The notes under the pieces are model-generated. The model saw nothing but the letters and a program-made list of their open reading frames with translations. It made no database searches and was not told the DNA's origin. Shown piece after piece: positions 1 to 8,583 of a stretch of DNA of 43,738 nucleotides (the first letter of the stretch is position 1; each line of letters begins with the position of its first letter). The position numbers and the translations under genes are program-made. The stretch comes from Pelosinus propionicus DSM 13327 (lineage in GTDB: Bacteria > Bacillota > Negativicutes > DSM-13327), in the NCBI RefSeq assembly GCF_900114615.1, contig NZ_FOTS01000043.1, forward strand, positions 1 to 43,738, read 5' to 3'.

Positions 1-95
1 GTCATAAATTTGATTTTACAACAAAAAACGGCTTCTGACTCTTGTCAGTTGCCGTTTTTTGTTGCTTTTGGAGGCTGGCTTAATGCGACAGCCCC
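1..95 (-). mobile_element. Terminal end of an IS1182-like insertion sequence (left copy)
   Basis: These 95 bases are an exact reverse complement of 43387-43481, where the same sequence precedes an IS1182-type transposase. The outer tip is GGGGCTGTCGCATTAAGCC, read on the minus strand. Bases 3-5 are the reverse complement of the transposase ATG, so the gene would run leftwards out of the window. Bases 20-63 form a hairpin with A and T tracts on both sides (see the right copy), which could act as a terminator in either direction. The identity of this copy rests entirely on the match to the right end. Confidence 0.8.
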
Positions 96-115
96 ATAGA
101 CATATGAAAAAAAGT

Positions 116-179
116 TGTACATAATTTTAGACAACTATGTATACATATGTGGACGGATTACTCCTACTAAAGTGTCTAA
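116..179. promoter_or_regulatory. Candidate enhancer (activator-binding) region for the sigma-54 promoter
   Basis: This stretch lies about 110-170 bp upstream of the -24 element at 286. It contains TGTACA (116-121), TTAGACA (127-133), the palindrome TATGTATACATA (136-147) and an inverted TGTCTAA (173-179). A very similar combination, TTAGACA followed by TATGTA and CA, occurs near the second sigma-54 promoter at 12485-12500. Sigma-54 activators usually bind dyads 80-200 bp upstream, so the position fits. That the CBS/PAS activator at 12781 binds here is inference. Confidence 0.4.
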
Positions 180-285
180 CACAATAGTAGAAATATTAAG
201 AATTAAAAAGAAAAATGCAAAAAAATATCATGGGTTGGAGGTTTTAAGAGCAATACTGCTGTCACTGAGTTTTTTACTTGGAAGC

Positions 286-302
286 TTGGCATAATAATTG
301 CA
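286..302 (+). promoter_or_regulatory. Sigma-54 (-24/-12) promoter of the C4 acyl-CoA operon
   Basis: The sequence TTGGCATAATAATTGCA matches the -24/-12 consensus. GG at 288-289 and GC at 300-301 are exactly 12 bases apart, centre for centre. Transcription should start near 313, about 33 bases before the CoA-transferase ATG. The minus-strand permease promoter at 12408-12424 differs at only two positions, and a sigma-54 activator gene lies in the same neighbourhood. Confidence 0.82.
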
Positions 303-345
303 TAAGTATTAGCTAAAGATAGCTTGGTAAGGAGAGTCGATAATT

Positions 346-1893
346 ATGGCCAAGGTGATAAGTGCATTAGATGCTGCAAAGCTTGTAAAAAGCGGTGATA
401 CAGTTGGTGTTAGTGGATTTGTTGGCAATGGACATCCTGAAGCATTAAGTGCTGCTATGGAGAAACGTTTTTTAGAAGAGGCTGGACCTTGTGATTTAAC
501 TCTATTTTACTGTGCTGGTCAGGGAGATGGTAAAGACCTTGGTCTTAACCATTTTGGCAATGAAGGTATGGTGAAAAGAGCAGTTGGCGGTCATTGGAAT
601 TTAGCTCCAAAGTTAGGTAAACTGGCTGTAGAAAATAAAATTGAAGCTTATAATTTTCCTCAAGGTACGTTAGCTCATCTAGCTCGCAATATTGCAGGCA
701 GAAAACCTGGAGTAATGACAAAAGTTGGTTTGCACACTTTTGTCGATCCGCGAGTAGAAGGCGGGAAAATTAATGATGTTACCAAAGAAGATTTAGTTGA
801 AGTTATCGAACTTGGCGGTGAGGAATGGTTGTGGTATAAGCCGTTTCCAATTCATGTAGCCTTGCTAAGAGGTACGAGTGCTGATGAAAAAGGCAATATA
901 ACGATTGAGCATGAAGCTGTTTCATTGGAAATTCTGTCGTTGGCTCAAGCTGCTAAAGCATCAGGCGGTATTGTTATTGTACAAGTAGAACGACTGGTGG
1001 CTAATGGTAGTTTGCCTCCTATGAGCGTAAAGATTCCTGGCATTGTTGTGGATTATATTGTAGTTGCAGAAGATATGAAACAGCACATGCAAACGTTTGC
1101 TGAACAGTATAATCCTGCTTATTCAGGCGAGATTGCTGTACCTCTGTCAGCATTACCTCCCATGCCTTTAGATGAGCGCAAAGTAATTGCTCGCCGGGCG
1201 GTAATGGAATTAATTGCTGATGCAAAGGTAAACCTTGGAATTGGAGTGCCGGAAGGAGTCGCTTTAGTAGCAAATGAAGAAGGCATCGGTAATAAAATGA
1301 CCTTAACTGTTGAGGCGGGTCCTATTGGCGGGGTTCCTGCCGGTGGATTAAGTTTTGGTGCAGCGACCAATGCTGAGGCTATCTTAGATCAGCCGTACCA
1401 ATTTGATTTTTATGATGGCGGCGGCTTGGATTTAGCATATTTAGGACTGGCAGAAACGGATAAATATGGTAATATTAATGTGAGTAAGTTTAAAGGCCGT
1501 GTAGCTGGTTGTGGTGGTTTTATTAATATCACCCAAAATGCAAAACAAGTAATTTTTTGCGGTACCTTTATGGCTGGCGGCTTGAAAGTAGCAGTAACCG
1601 ATGGAAAATTAACGATTCTCAATGAGGGAAGAGCCAAGAAGTTCATTGATCATGTTGAACAAATTACTTTTAGCGGGAAATATGCTCAAGAAACAAACCA
1701 AATCGTTATGTATATTACAGAGCGGGCAGTTTTTGAATTAACAAGCGAAGGTATGATGTTGACTGAAATTGCACCTGGCGTCGATTTAGAAAAAGATATT
1801 TTGGCATTAATGGATTTTAAGCCGATTATTTCGCCAAATCTAAAACTAATGGATGCACGTATTTTTTATAATGAATTGATGGGGTTAAAATAA
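346..1893 (+). CDS. Acyl-CoA:acetate/3-ketoacid CoA-transferase (fused alpha-beta)
   Basis: This 515-residue class I CoA-transferase carries both halves in one chain, like propionate CoA-transferase and YdiF-type enzymes. It moves CoA between acyl groups such as acetyl-, butyryl- or hydroxybutyryl-CoA through a glutamyl-CoA intermediate. The catalytic glutamate is most likely E323 in [18 protein letters not shown]. The alpha half ends near residue 270 and the beta half begins at about 275 ([15 protein letters not shown]). Start: ATG with GGAGAG a few bases upstream. It is the first gene of a seven-gene operon behind the sigma-54 promoter. Being first suggests that it activates the incoming acid, or releases the product acid with recovery of acetyl-CoA. 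The exact acyl specificity cannot be read from sequence. Confidence 0.9.
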   Translation: MAKVISALDAAKLVKSGDTVGVSGFVGNGHPEALSAAMEKRFLEEAGPCDLTLFYCAGQGDGKDLGLNHFGNEGMVKRAVGGHWNLAPKLGKLAVENKIEAYNFPQGTLAHLARNIAGRKPGVMTKVGLHTFVDPRVEGGKINDVTKEDLVEVIELGGEEWLWYKPFPIHVALLRGTSADEKGNITIEHEAVSLEILSLAQAAKASGGIVIVQVERLVANGSLPPMSVKIPGIVVDYIVVAEDMKQHMQTFAEQYNPAYSGEIAVPLSALPPMPLDERKVIARRAVMELIADAKVNLGIGVPEGVALVANEEGIGNKMTLTVEAGPIGGVPAGGLSFGAATNAEAILDQPYQFDFYDGGGLDLAYLGLAETDKYGNINVSKFKGRVAGCGGFINITQNAKQVIFCGTFMAGGLKVAVTDGKLTILNEGRAKKFIDHVEQITFSGKYAQETNQIVMYITERAVFELTSEGMMLTEIAPGVDLEKDILALMDFKPIISPNLKLMDARIFYNELMGLK

Positions 1894-1918
1894 TTTTTTA
1901 ATGAGGATGGTGTCTGTA

Positions 1919-3100
1919 ATGAGAGAAGTAGTGATTGTAAGTGCAGTAAGAACAGCTGTTGGTAGTTTTAATGGATCGTTGTCATCTTTTTCTGCTGTAG
2001 AACTAGGCAGTATGGTAATCGAAGAAGCCATTGCAAGAGCTGGCATCGAAAAAGAGAAGGTTGATGAGGTTATCTTTGGCAATGTTCTGCAGGCAGGTTT
2101 AGGGCAAAACCCAGCTCGTCAAGCTTCGATCAAAGCTGGAATTCCTGTGGAAGTGCCATCATATACTGTGAACAAAGTATGCGGTTCTGGCTTAAAAACA
2201 GTAAACTTAGCAGCACAGGCGATTATGTCTGGGGATGCAGAGATTGTTGTTGCCGGTGGAATGGAAAGCATGACAAATGCACCTTATGTTCTTGATAGCA
2301 AAGTTCGTCAAGGATTACGGATGGGACATTCTCAAATGAAAGATACCATGATCCAAGATGGCTTGTGGTGTGCATTTAATGATTATCACATGGGTATTAC
2401 AGCTGAAAATGTAGCAGCAAAATTTGGTATTACTCGTGAAGCCCAAGATCAGCTTGCTTTTTCTTCTCAGCAAAAAGCAGTAAAGGCGATTGAAACTGGA
2501 GCATTTACGAAAGAAATATTGCCAGTCACCATTAAAGGCAAAAAAGGAGATACTATTTTTGCTACGGATGAATATCCTAAGAGTGATGCGATGCTTGAAA
2601 AAATACAAGCACTACGTACAGCTTTTAAAAAGGATGGCACCGTTACTGCAGGTAATGCCTCTGGTATTAACGACGGAGCAGCAGCTCTCGTATTAATGTC
2701 AGCTGACAAAGCAAAAGAATTAGGAATCAAACCGATGGCGCGTGTACGCAGTTTTGCTGCTGCAGGGGTTGATCCTAGTATTATGGGGATTGGTCCAGTG
2801 CCAGCAGCGCGTAAAGCTTTAGCTAAGGCTGGTTTGTCTGTTGCTGATCTTGATTTAATTGAGGCAAATGAAGCATTTGCTGCTCAATTCTTGGCAGTGG
2901 GCAAGGAGCTTGGCTTTGATCCGGATAAAGTAAATGTAAATGGTGGTGCCATTGCTATTGGTCATCCGATTGGCGCAAGTGGAGCTCGTATTTTAGTAAC
3001 TCTGCTTCATGCGATGGAGGCAAGAGATGCTAAGGTTGGTTTGGCGACCTTATGTATCGGTGGCGGACAGGGTGTAGCGACGATTGTTGAACGCGTTTAA
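1919..3100 (+). CDS. Acetyl-CoA acetyltransferase (thiolase)
   Basis: A 393-residue thiolase that condenses two acetyl-CoA, or cleaves acetoacetyl-CoA. The acyl-accepting cysteine is C88 in [10 protein letters not shown]. The C-terminal pair is the His of [16 protein letters not shown] and the Cys of [10 protein letters not shown]. The frame is open from 1901, but the family begins [17 protein letters not shown], so ATG 1919 is preferred, with GAGG/GGTG upstream. The gap from the CoA-transferase is about 25 bases, so the two are probably cotranscribed. With the downstream dehydrogenases and crotonase it completes the acetyl-CoA/butyryl-CoA interconversion. Length and motifs are normal for biosynthetic-type (class II) thiolases. 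Confidence 0.92.
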   Translation: MREVVIVSAVRTAVGSFNGSLSSFSAVELGSMVIEEAIARAGIEKEKVDEVIFGNVLQAGLGQNPARQASIKAGIPVEVPSYTVNKVCGSGLKTVNLAAQAIMSGDAEIVVAGGMESMTNAPYVLDSKVRQGLRMGHSQMKDTMIQDGLWCAFNDYHMGITAENVAAKFGITREAQDQLAFSSQQKAVKAIETGAFTKEILPVTIKGKKGDTIFATDEYPKSDAMLEKIQALRTAFKKDGTVTAGNASGINDGAAALVLMSADKAKELGIKPMARVRSFAAAGVDPSIMGIGPVPAARKALAKAGLSVADLDLIEANEAFAAQFLAVGKELGFDPDKVNVNGGAIAIGHPIGASGARILVTLLHAMEARDAKVGLATLCIGGGQGVATIVERV

Positions 3101-3118
3101 TATAATTTAAGTAGTCCT

Positions 3119-3155
3119 AATATCGTGTCAATAGATAAGCTATTGACACGATATT
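3119..3155 (+). other. Intercistronic perfect hairpin
   Basis: Bases 3119-3134 and 3140-3155 are perfect 16-bp inverted repeats around a 5-base loop (ATAAG). No T-run follows, so this is not a standard intrinsic terminator. Position between thiolase and acyl-CoA dehydrogenase genes suggests an RNA processing or 3'-end stabilising structure that could set different expression for the two sides. Confidence 0.6.
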
Positions 3156-3202
3156 GAAATAAATATGTGACATTTTTCACAAAAAAGAGGAGGCTTATCA
3201 AT

Positions 3203-4342
3203 ATGCAATTTCAGTTAACAGAAGATCAGCAAATGGTTCAAAAATTGGCACGTGATTTTGCAGAGAAACGATTGGCACCAAGTGTAGCAGAACGGGATGA
3301 AAAGGAAGAATTTTCTCGTGAACTGTTCAATGAAATGGGAGAAATGGGCTTAACAAGTATTTGTTTTCCAGAGGCTTATGGTGGTGCTGAAGGTGATGTT
3401 TTAAGCTACATCTTAGCAGTGGAGGAATTATCAAAAGTCGATGATGGTATAGGCATTACTCTATCGGCTACTGTGTCCTTATGTGCTTGGCCGATTTATG
3501 CCTATGGCACGGAAGAACAAAAACAGAAATATTTAGTGCCGTTAGTGGAAGGCGAAAAACTGGGAGCTTTTGGTTTGACCGAACCCAATGCGGGAACGGA
3601 TGCAGCAGCCCAGCAAACCGTGGCAGTAGCTGATGGCGATGATTATATTTTAAACGGCAGCAAAGTATTTATCACCAATGGTGGTGAGGCTGAAACCTAT
3701 GTGGTTTTTGCTATGACTGATAAATCAAGAGGAACAAGAGGGATTACTGCATTTATCGTAGAGAAGGATATGCCTGGCTTTACCTTTGGAAAAAAAGAAC
3801 ATAAAATGGGCATCCATACTTCCTTAACAAATGAATTAGTATTCCAAAACGTTCGTTTACCAAAAGAAAATATGTTAGGTAAAATTGGCGAAGGATTTAA
3901 GATCGCAATGAGTACCTTAGATGGCGGTCGCATCGGCGTAGCTGCTCAAGCATTAGGAATAGCCCAGGGAGCCCTTGATCATGCTATTAAGTATTCTAAG
4001 GAAAGAGTGCAATTTGGCAAACCAATTGCGCACAATCAGGCATTGGCATTTATGATGGCTGATATGGCTACTAAAATTGATGCTGCTCGTCTTTTGGTAT
4101 ATCGCGCAGCCTATTTGAAAGATCAAGGCTTGCCTTATTCCAAAGAAGCTGCTATGGCAAAATTATATGCATCGGATGTTGCTATGGAAGTTACTACAGA
4201 TGCGGTACAAATTTTCGGCGGCTATGGTTATAGTCGGGAATATCCAGTAGAGCGTTTAATGCGTAATGCAAAAATTACGCAAATTTATGAAGGAACCAAT
4301 CAAGTACAGCGGATGGTTATTTCCGGTGCGATATTAAAATAA
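3203..4342 (+). CDS. Short-chain acyl-CoA dehydrogenase (butyryl-CoA dehydrogenase type)
   Basis: A 379-residue FAD-dependent acyl-CoA dehydrogenase. The substrate/FAD motif [14 protein letters not shown] lies in the N-terminal half. The catalytic base is expected at E363 in [19 protein letters not shown]. The region [17 protein letters not shown] is typical of short-chain enzymes. An upstream in-frame start at 3167 is possible, but ATG 3203 has AGGAGG at good spacing and begins like the family ([12 protein letters not shown]). etfB and etfA follow directly, so it should exchange electrons with that flavoprotein, either reducing crotonyl-CoA or oxidising butyryl-CoA. A second very similar copy lies at 24337-25476. 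Confidence 0.92.
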   Translation: MQFQLTEDQQMVQKLARDFAEKRLAPSVAERDEKEEFSRELFNEMGEMGLTSICFPEAYGGAEGDVLSYILAVEELSKVDDGIGITLSATVSLCAWPIYAYGTEEQKQKYLVPLVEGEKLGAFGLTEPNAGTDAAAQQTVAVADGDDYILNGSKVFITNGGEAETYVVFAMTDKSRGTRGITAFIVEKDMPGFTFGKKEHKMGIHTSLTNELVFQNVRLPKENMLGKIGEGFKIAMSTLDGGRIGVAAQALGIAQGALDHAIKYSKERVQFGKPIAHNQALAFMMADMATKIDAARLLVYRAAYLKDQGLPYSKEAAMAKLYASDVAMEVTTDAVQIFGGYGYSREYPVERLMRNAKITQIYEGTNQVQRMVISGAILK

Positions 4343-4422
4343 TGTTATAACTGCAAAAATTTTTCGAAATTCTTTTCCGGCGATGTAGAGGTTGATGTGA
4401 TAAAAAATGGGGGGGTTATGTG

Positions 4423-5211
4423 ATGGACATAGTAGTTTGCGTCAAGCAAGTGCCAGATACTACGGAAGTAAAAATTGATCCAGAAACCAATACGCTGATT
4501 CGTCAAGGAGTTCCAAGTATTGTGAACCCCTTTGATAAAAATGCAGTAGAAGCAGCGTTGCAGCTCAGAGAAAAGTATGGTGGTAAAGTTACCATACTTT
4601 CTATGGGTCCCTTACAGTCAAAAGAAGCATTAAAAGAGTGTTTGGCGATGGGTGCTGATGAAGCCATACTTCTAAGTGATCGGGCTTTTGGCGGGTCCGA
4701 TACCTTAGCTACCAGTCATGCATTGGCAGCTGGTCTGCGAAAAATGGGGAAGGTGGATATTATCCTGTGCGGCAAACAAGCAATTGATGGGGATACTGCT
4801 CAAGTTGGCCCTGAAATTGCTGAACATTTGGGGATTGCACAAGTTACGTATGTATCTAAAATTACTGCTGTAGATGAGCAGGTAATTCGTGTAGAGCGCG
4901 AGCATGAAGAAGGTTATGAAGTGATTGAGGCGCAAATGCCTGTTTTACTGACTGTAGTGAAATCCATTAATGAGCCGCGTTACCCTACCGTGAAAGGCAC
5001 AATGAAAGCAAACCGAAAAGAAATACCCATATGGACCGTAGATGATGTGGAAGTGGATCGGGATGCCCTTGGACTAAAAGGTTCACCCACACAAGTACGT
5101 CGAATTTTTACTCCTGAACGCCGTGTGCAGGGTGAAATCATGCAGGCGGATACGGCAAGAGAAGCTGCTGCGCTGCTTGTCAAACGTTTAGTTGATGTAA
5201 AAATTATTTAA
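4423..5211 (+). CDS. etfB: Electron transfer flavoprotein beta subunit
   Basis: A 262-residue EtfB with the family start MDIVVCVKQVPDT, the nucleotide-binding core CGKQAIDGDTAQVGPEIAEHLG and the C-terminal SPTQVRRIF segment. The preceding GTG at 4420 is in frame, but ATG 4423 is preferred, with a G-rich ribosome site just upstream. It pairs with the ferredoxin-fused EtfA whose ATG is 18 bases downstream. In bifurcating Etf proteins the beta subunit holds the bifurcating FAD and binds NAD(H). Whether this pair bifurcates is inferred from that pairing. Confidence 0.93.
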   Translation: MDIVVCVKQVPDTTEVKIDPETNTLIRQGVPSIVNPFDKNAVEAALQLREKYGGKVTILSMGPLQSKEALKECLAMGADEAILLSDRAFGGSDTLATSHALAAGLRKMGKVDIILCGKQAIDGDTAQVGPEIAEHLGIAQVTYVSKITAVDEQVIRVEREHEEGYEVIEAQMPVLLTVVKSINEPRYPTVKGTMKANRKEIPIWTVDDVEVDRDALGLKGSPTQVRRIFTPERRVQGEIMQADTAREAAALLVKRLVDVKII

Positions 5212-5229
5212 AGTGGGGGGTGAAGAAAA

Positions 5230-6429
5230 ATGGCTGTAAAAGTTAACCCGGAAGAATGTATTGGCTGTACTGCCTGTGTGAGCGCCTGTCCCTTTGGTGC
5301 GATTGTCATGGAAGATGGCAAAGCGCTGATAACGGATGCGTGTACCGCTTGTGGTGCTTGTATTGATGTTTGCCCTGTAGGGGCAATTCATCGTGAAGTG
5401 GAAGAAAAAAATGTTTCCATGAATAAGGATGAATTTAAAGGCGTATGGGTTTATATTGAACAAGTTGGCGGACAGGCGCGTAATGTGGGGTACGAATTGC
5501 TAAACGAAGGCCGCAAGCTGGCAGATGCTATGGGGCAGGAGTTGGCAGGAATACTCATTGGCGACAATGTGGATCAATTAACCAAAGAAGTATTTGCCCG
5601 GGGGGCTGATACAATTTATTTGGTAGAAGGCAAAGAGTTTTCTCATTATAGTACTGATGCCTACACCATTACGTTGACAGATTTGATTCACACGTATAAA
5701 CCCGCGGTTATTTTGATGGGGGCGACCAATGATGGAAGAGATTTAGGACCAAGAGTAGCTGGGCGGGTTGGCACCGGATTGACTGCGGATTGCACCAATC
5801 TTGGCATTGATCCAGCCACAGGCTTAGTCGCCTGGACTCGTCCTGCATTTGGCGGCAATATTATGGCAACCATTTTGTGCCCCGATCATCGTCCACAGAT
5901 GGGAACCATACGCCCTAATGTTTTTAAACGTTCAGCACCGGATTATTCACGAACTGGCGAAATCATAAGAGTAGACAGTAAGGTGAAAATGACGGATATT
6001 CGCACTAAATTGCTGGAAATCATTCGCGAAGGTGTTGCATCGGCAAATTTAGAAGAAGCAGAAATTATTGTTTCGGGTGGTCGCGGTTTATCAAAACCGG
6101 AAAGCTTTGCCTTAATTGAGGAACTGGCTGAGGTGCTGGGGGGAGCCGTTGGTGCATCCCGTGCAGTAGTTGATGCAGGTTGGAAGCCGGCACTTTATCA
6201 GGTTGGGCAGACAGGCAAAACCGTTGGTCCTAAAGTCTATTTTGCCTGTGGCATCTCTGGTGCCATACAGCACGTAGCCGGAATGTCATCTTCAGACATT
6301 GTGATTGCGATTAATAAAGATCCAGAAGCACCCATTTTCAAAATTGCCAACTACGGTATTGTAGGCGATGTAATGGAAGTTATACCGGCTTTAATTGATG
6401 AGATTAAAAAAGTCAAGACAGCTGGTTAG
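5230..6429 (+). CDS. etfA: Electron transfer flavoprotein alpha subunit with N-terminal 2[4Fe-4S] ferredoxin domain
   Basis: A 399-residue fusion. Residues 1-60 form a bacterial ferredoxin domain with two CX2CX2CX3C clusters (C10, C13, C16, C20 and C38, C41, C44, C48). The rest is EtfA, with the C-terminal FAD domain (SGGRGLSKPESF, GWKPALYQVGQTGKTVGPKVY, GISGAIQHVAGMSSSD). Ferredoxin-extended EtfA is known from Acetobacterium caffeyl-CoA reductase (CarE). The fusion offers an electron path between the Etf flavins and a ferredoxin or membrane oxidoreductase. It forms a complex with EtfB and probably the adjacent acyl-CoA dehydrogenase. A paralogue is at 26395-27591. Confidence 0.93.
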   Translation: MAVKVNPEECIGCTACVSACPFGAIVMEDGKALITDACTACGACIDVCPVGAIHREVEEKNVSMNKDEFKGVWVYIEQVGGQARNVGYELLNEGRKLADAMGQELAGILIGDNVDQLTKEVFARGADTIYLVEGKEFSHYSTDAYTITLTDLIHTYKPAVILMGATNDGRDLGPRVAGRVGTGLTADCTNLGIDPATGLVAWTRPAFGGNIMATILCPDHRPQMGTIRPNVFKRSAPDYSRTGEIIRVDSKVKMTDIRTKLLEIIREGVASANLEEAEIIVSGGRGLSKPESFALIEELAEVLGGAVGASRAVVDAGWKPALYQVGQTGKTVGPKVYFACGISGAIQHVAGMSSSDIVIAINKDPEAPIFKIANYGIVGDVMEVIPALIDEIKKVKTAG

Positions 6430-6465
6430 GTCATCATGAAGCTTGTTAGTTGAACAAGTGTGGAG

Positions 6466-6552
6466 TGAACCGCAGAGGCGCAGAGTACGCAGAGGGGATT
6501 CGAAGATCCTTAATCGCGACTCCCTCTGTGATCTCTGCGCCTCTGCGGTTCA
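6466..6552. repeat. 87-bp REP-like palindromic element
   Basis: The outer arms 6466-6485 and 6533-6552 are perfect 20-bp inverted repeats (TGAACCGCAGAGGCGCAGAG and its complement). The inner arms CGCAGAGGG and CCCTCTGTG pair too, so the element folds into one long hairpin. It is much richer in G and C than its surroundings. Sequences of this ACCGCAGAGGCGCAGAG type recur as dispersed palindromes in many bacteria. It sits between etfA and hbd inside the operon and creates an open frame (6450-6644) that I regard as spurious. A decayed relative is at 17221-17250. Confidence 0.7.
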
Positions 6553-6633
6553 AGTCTTTTATGTTTTTGGCATATTTTTATCATAAAAGTAGCATTGTAT
6601 CATACTTATTTAAAATTAGAGGAGGATTTTTTG

Positions 6634-7494
6634 ATGGAAATTAAACGCGTATTAGTTATTGGGGCAGGACAGATGGGGAGCGGTATTGCTCAAGTCATGG
6701 CACAAGGTGGATTAGACGTAATATTACGGGATATCAAAGATGAGTTTGTGCAAAAAGGTATCAAAGGAATTGAAAAAAATCTAACTCGTGCAGTAGAAAA
6801 AAATAAATTAACTGCTGAAGAAAAAGAAGCAATTCTTAAACGCATATCTGGAGTGGTAGAATTAAACGATGCTTCTTGCAATGTTGATCTTGTTATTGAA
6901 GCTGCTGTAGAAAATATGGACATTAAACGGGATATCTTTCAAACCTTAGATACATTATGCCCTGCTCACACGATTTTAGGAACGAATACTTCCTCCTTGC
7001 CGATTACTGCAGTAGCAGCGACTACCAAACGTCCGGATCGAGTCATTGGTATGCATTTCTTTAATCCAGCACCTGTAATGAAATTAGTAGAAGTTATTAA
7101 CGGTTTAGCAACGAGTGAAGAAACATATGCTTCCGTAAAAGCTCTTGCAGAACAATTAGGCAAAACACCGGTAAAAGTTGCAGACTTCCCTGGCTTTATT
7201 GGTAACCGTATTATGATTCCAATGATCAATGAAGCAGTATTCACCTTGATGGAAGGGGTAGCCAGTGCAGAAGACATTGATAATGTAGCAAAATTAGGCT
7301 TTAATCACCCAATGGGACCTTTGGCACTATCTGACTTAATTGGTAATGACACTGTATTGTATATCATGGAAGTATTGCATGAAGGTTATGGTGATCCTAA
7401 ATATCGCCCATGCCCATTATTGAAAAAAATGGTACAGGCAGGTTATTTAGGACGCAAATCCGGTAAGGGTTTTTATGACTATACGTTAAAATAA
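6634..7494 (+). CDS. hbd: 3-hydroxybutyryl-CoA dehydrogenase
   Basis: A 286-residue NAD(P)-dependent (S)-3-hydroxyacyl-CoA dehydrogenase. The Rossmann motif [13 protein letters not shown] is at residues 8-20. The catalytic set is S120 in NTSS, H141 in [15 protein letters not shown] and N191 in [12 protein letters not shown]. The C-terminal domain has the family motif [15 protein letters not shown] 6634 is chosen because GAGGAGG lies just upstream; an open frame reaches back to 6595. It converts acetoacetyl-CoA and (S)-3-hydroxybutyryl-CoA, acting between the thiolase and the crotonase of the same operon. The second module at 24337-28423 lacks this gene. Confidence 0.93.
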   Translation: MEIKRVLVIGAGQMGSGIAQVMAQGGLDVILRDIKDEFVQKGIKGIEKNLTRAVEKNKLTAEEKEAILKRISGVVELNDASCNVDLVIEAAVENMDIKRDIFQTLDTLCPAHTILGTNTSSLPITAVAATTKRPDRVIGMHFFNPAPVMKLVEVINGLATSEETYASVKALAEQLGKTPVKVADFPGFIGNRIMIPMINEAVFTLMEGVASAEDIDNVAKLGFNHPMGPLALSDLIGNDTVLYIMEVLHEGYGDPKYRPCPLLKKMVQAGYLGRKSGKGFYDYTLK

Positions 7495-7561
7495 AAAGCA
7501 TAGTCAGATGGAATCGTTGCCTGGAGAGGTAAGAATTCATCGCTTGATTATGGAAAAAGGC

Positions 7562-7592
7562 AGGCTTATGCTAAATAGATTGGCATAAGCCT
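7562..7592 (+). other. Intercistronic hairpin between hbd and crt
   Basis: AGGCTTATGC (7562-7571) and GCATAAGCCT (7583-7592) form a perfect 10-bp stem around an 11-base loop. There is no T-tract after it, so full termination is unlikely. Like the hairpin at 3119 it sits in an operon gap of over 100 bases, which suggests processing, or 3'-end protection after partial termination. Confidence 0.5.
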
Positions 7593-7639
7593 TAGTCCTT
7601 GTGTAAATTACTACAATTAATTTATAGGAGTGTTTATAT

Positions 7640-8425
7640 ATGAACCAGTATGCGAATCTTTTATTTGAGGTTAAAGACAGTATTGGATTGATTACGTTAC
7701 ACAGACCGAAAGCATTGAATGCTCTTAACACAGAATTGTTACAAGAATTAAACAATCTGTTAGATTGTGTCAAAGAAGATACTTCCATTGGAGTTGTGAT
7801 TATAACTGGTAGTGGTGAAAAGTCATTTGTTGCAGGGGCTGATATTGCTGAAATGCAGTCGTTAACTGCTATTGAAGGTCGTAATTTTGGCAAGATTGGT
7901 CAAGAAGTATTTAATAAACTGGAAAGTTTGCCTCAGCCAGTAATTGCTGCCATTAACGGCTTTGCGCTAGGCGGTGGATGTGAACTGGCAATGGCATGCG
8001 ATATTCGCATTGCTTCCGAGAAAGCGAAATTTGGACAGCCAGAAGTTTCTTTGGGAATTACGCCTGGTTTTGGCGGTACGCAGCGTTTGCCGCGGCTGGT
8101 CGGTAAAGGACGTGCTAAAGAACTGATTTATACTGGTGATATTATTGATGCAGGAGAAGCCTATCGAATTGGGCTGGTTAACAAAGTGGCAGCTCCTGAT
8201 GAATTGATGAATGCAGCTAAGGCTATGGCAGAAAAGATTATAGCGAAAGCTTCTGTTGCTGTACAGTTGTCAAAAGCTGCTGTGAATGAAGGGCTAAATA
8301 TGGATCTTGCGTCAGGAATTGCTTATGAGGCAGAAGTTTTTGGCTTGTGCTTTGCAACAGAAGATCAAAAAGAAGGCATGGCTGCATTTGTAGAAAAAAG
8401 AAAAGCTAATTTTTCCGGAAAATAA
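7640..8425 (+). CDS. crt: Enoyl-CoA hydratase (crotonase)
   Basis: A 261-residue crotonase that hydrates crotonyl-CoA to (S)-3-hydroxybutyryl-CoA, or the reverse. The catalytic glutamates are E115 in GGGCELAMACDIRIAS and E135 in FGQPEVSLG, with the expected spacing of 20. The oxyanion-hole segment SFVAGADI is present. ATG 7640 follows TAGGAG. It is the last gene of the operon, and a strong terminator follows. A close copy closes the second module (27635-28423). Confidence 0.92.
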   Translation: MNQYANLLFEVKDSIGLITLHRPKALNALNTELLQELNNLLDCVKEDTSIGVVIITGSGEKSFVAGADIAEMQSLTAIEGRNFGKIGQEVFNKLESLPQPVIAAINGFALGGGCELAMACDIRIASEKAKFGQPEVSLGITPGFGGTQRLPRLVGKGRAKELIYTGDIIDAGEAYRIGLVNKVAAPDELMNAAKAMAEKIIAKASVAVQLSKAAVNEGLNMDLASGIAYEAEVFGLCFATEDQKEGMAAFVEKRKANFSGK

Positions 8426-8438
8426 CCATTAATTAAAG

Positions 8439-8492
8439 CCTCTTTCAGATGCATGCAGTAAAATACATGTAGTTACTGAAAGAGGTTTTTTT
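8439..8492 (+). terminator. Intrinsic terminator of the C4 acyl-CoA operon
   Basis: CCTCTTTCAG (8439-8448) pairs with CTGAAAGAGG (8476-8485) and is followed by seven T residues. It lies just after the crt stop codon and separates the operon from the chemoreceptor gene. Confidence 0.85.
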
Positions 8493-8583
8493 AAAAAAAA
8501 GTTTGTGATCTATTACTTTCGATAGAGGCGAAAATAGTCGTTTTCTGTTAAAATAAATCAATTAAGGCAAAAGGAGGCTGGAA

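Noticed and set aside
4343-4422. Search for a hairpin between acd and etfB in the first operon
   Set aside because: No convincing stem was found, unlike the corresponding gap in the second module.
6567-6583. Possible third sigma-54 promoter before hbd (TTGGCATATTTTTATCA)
   Set aside because: The -24 half is good, but the -12 position has TC in place of the essential GC. I treat it as chance or decay.
6450-6644. 64-codon ORF beginning MNKCGVNRRGAEYAEG
   Set aside because: It is the translation of the REP-like palindrome at 6466-6552 and overlaps the hbd ribosome site. Such repeat-derived ORFs are a known annotation artefact.
7537-7893. 118-codon minus-strand ORF over the start of crt
   Set aside because: It overlaps a clear crotonase gene in antisense and shows no recognisable protein features or ribosome site.
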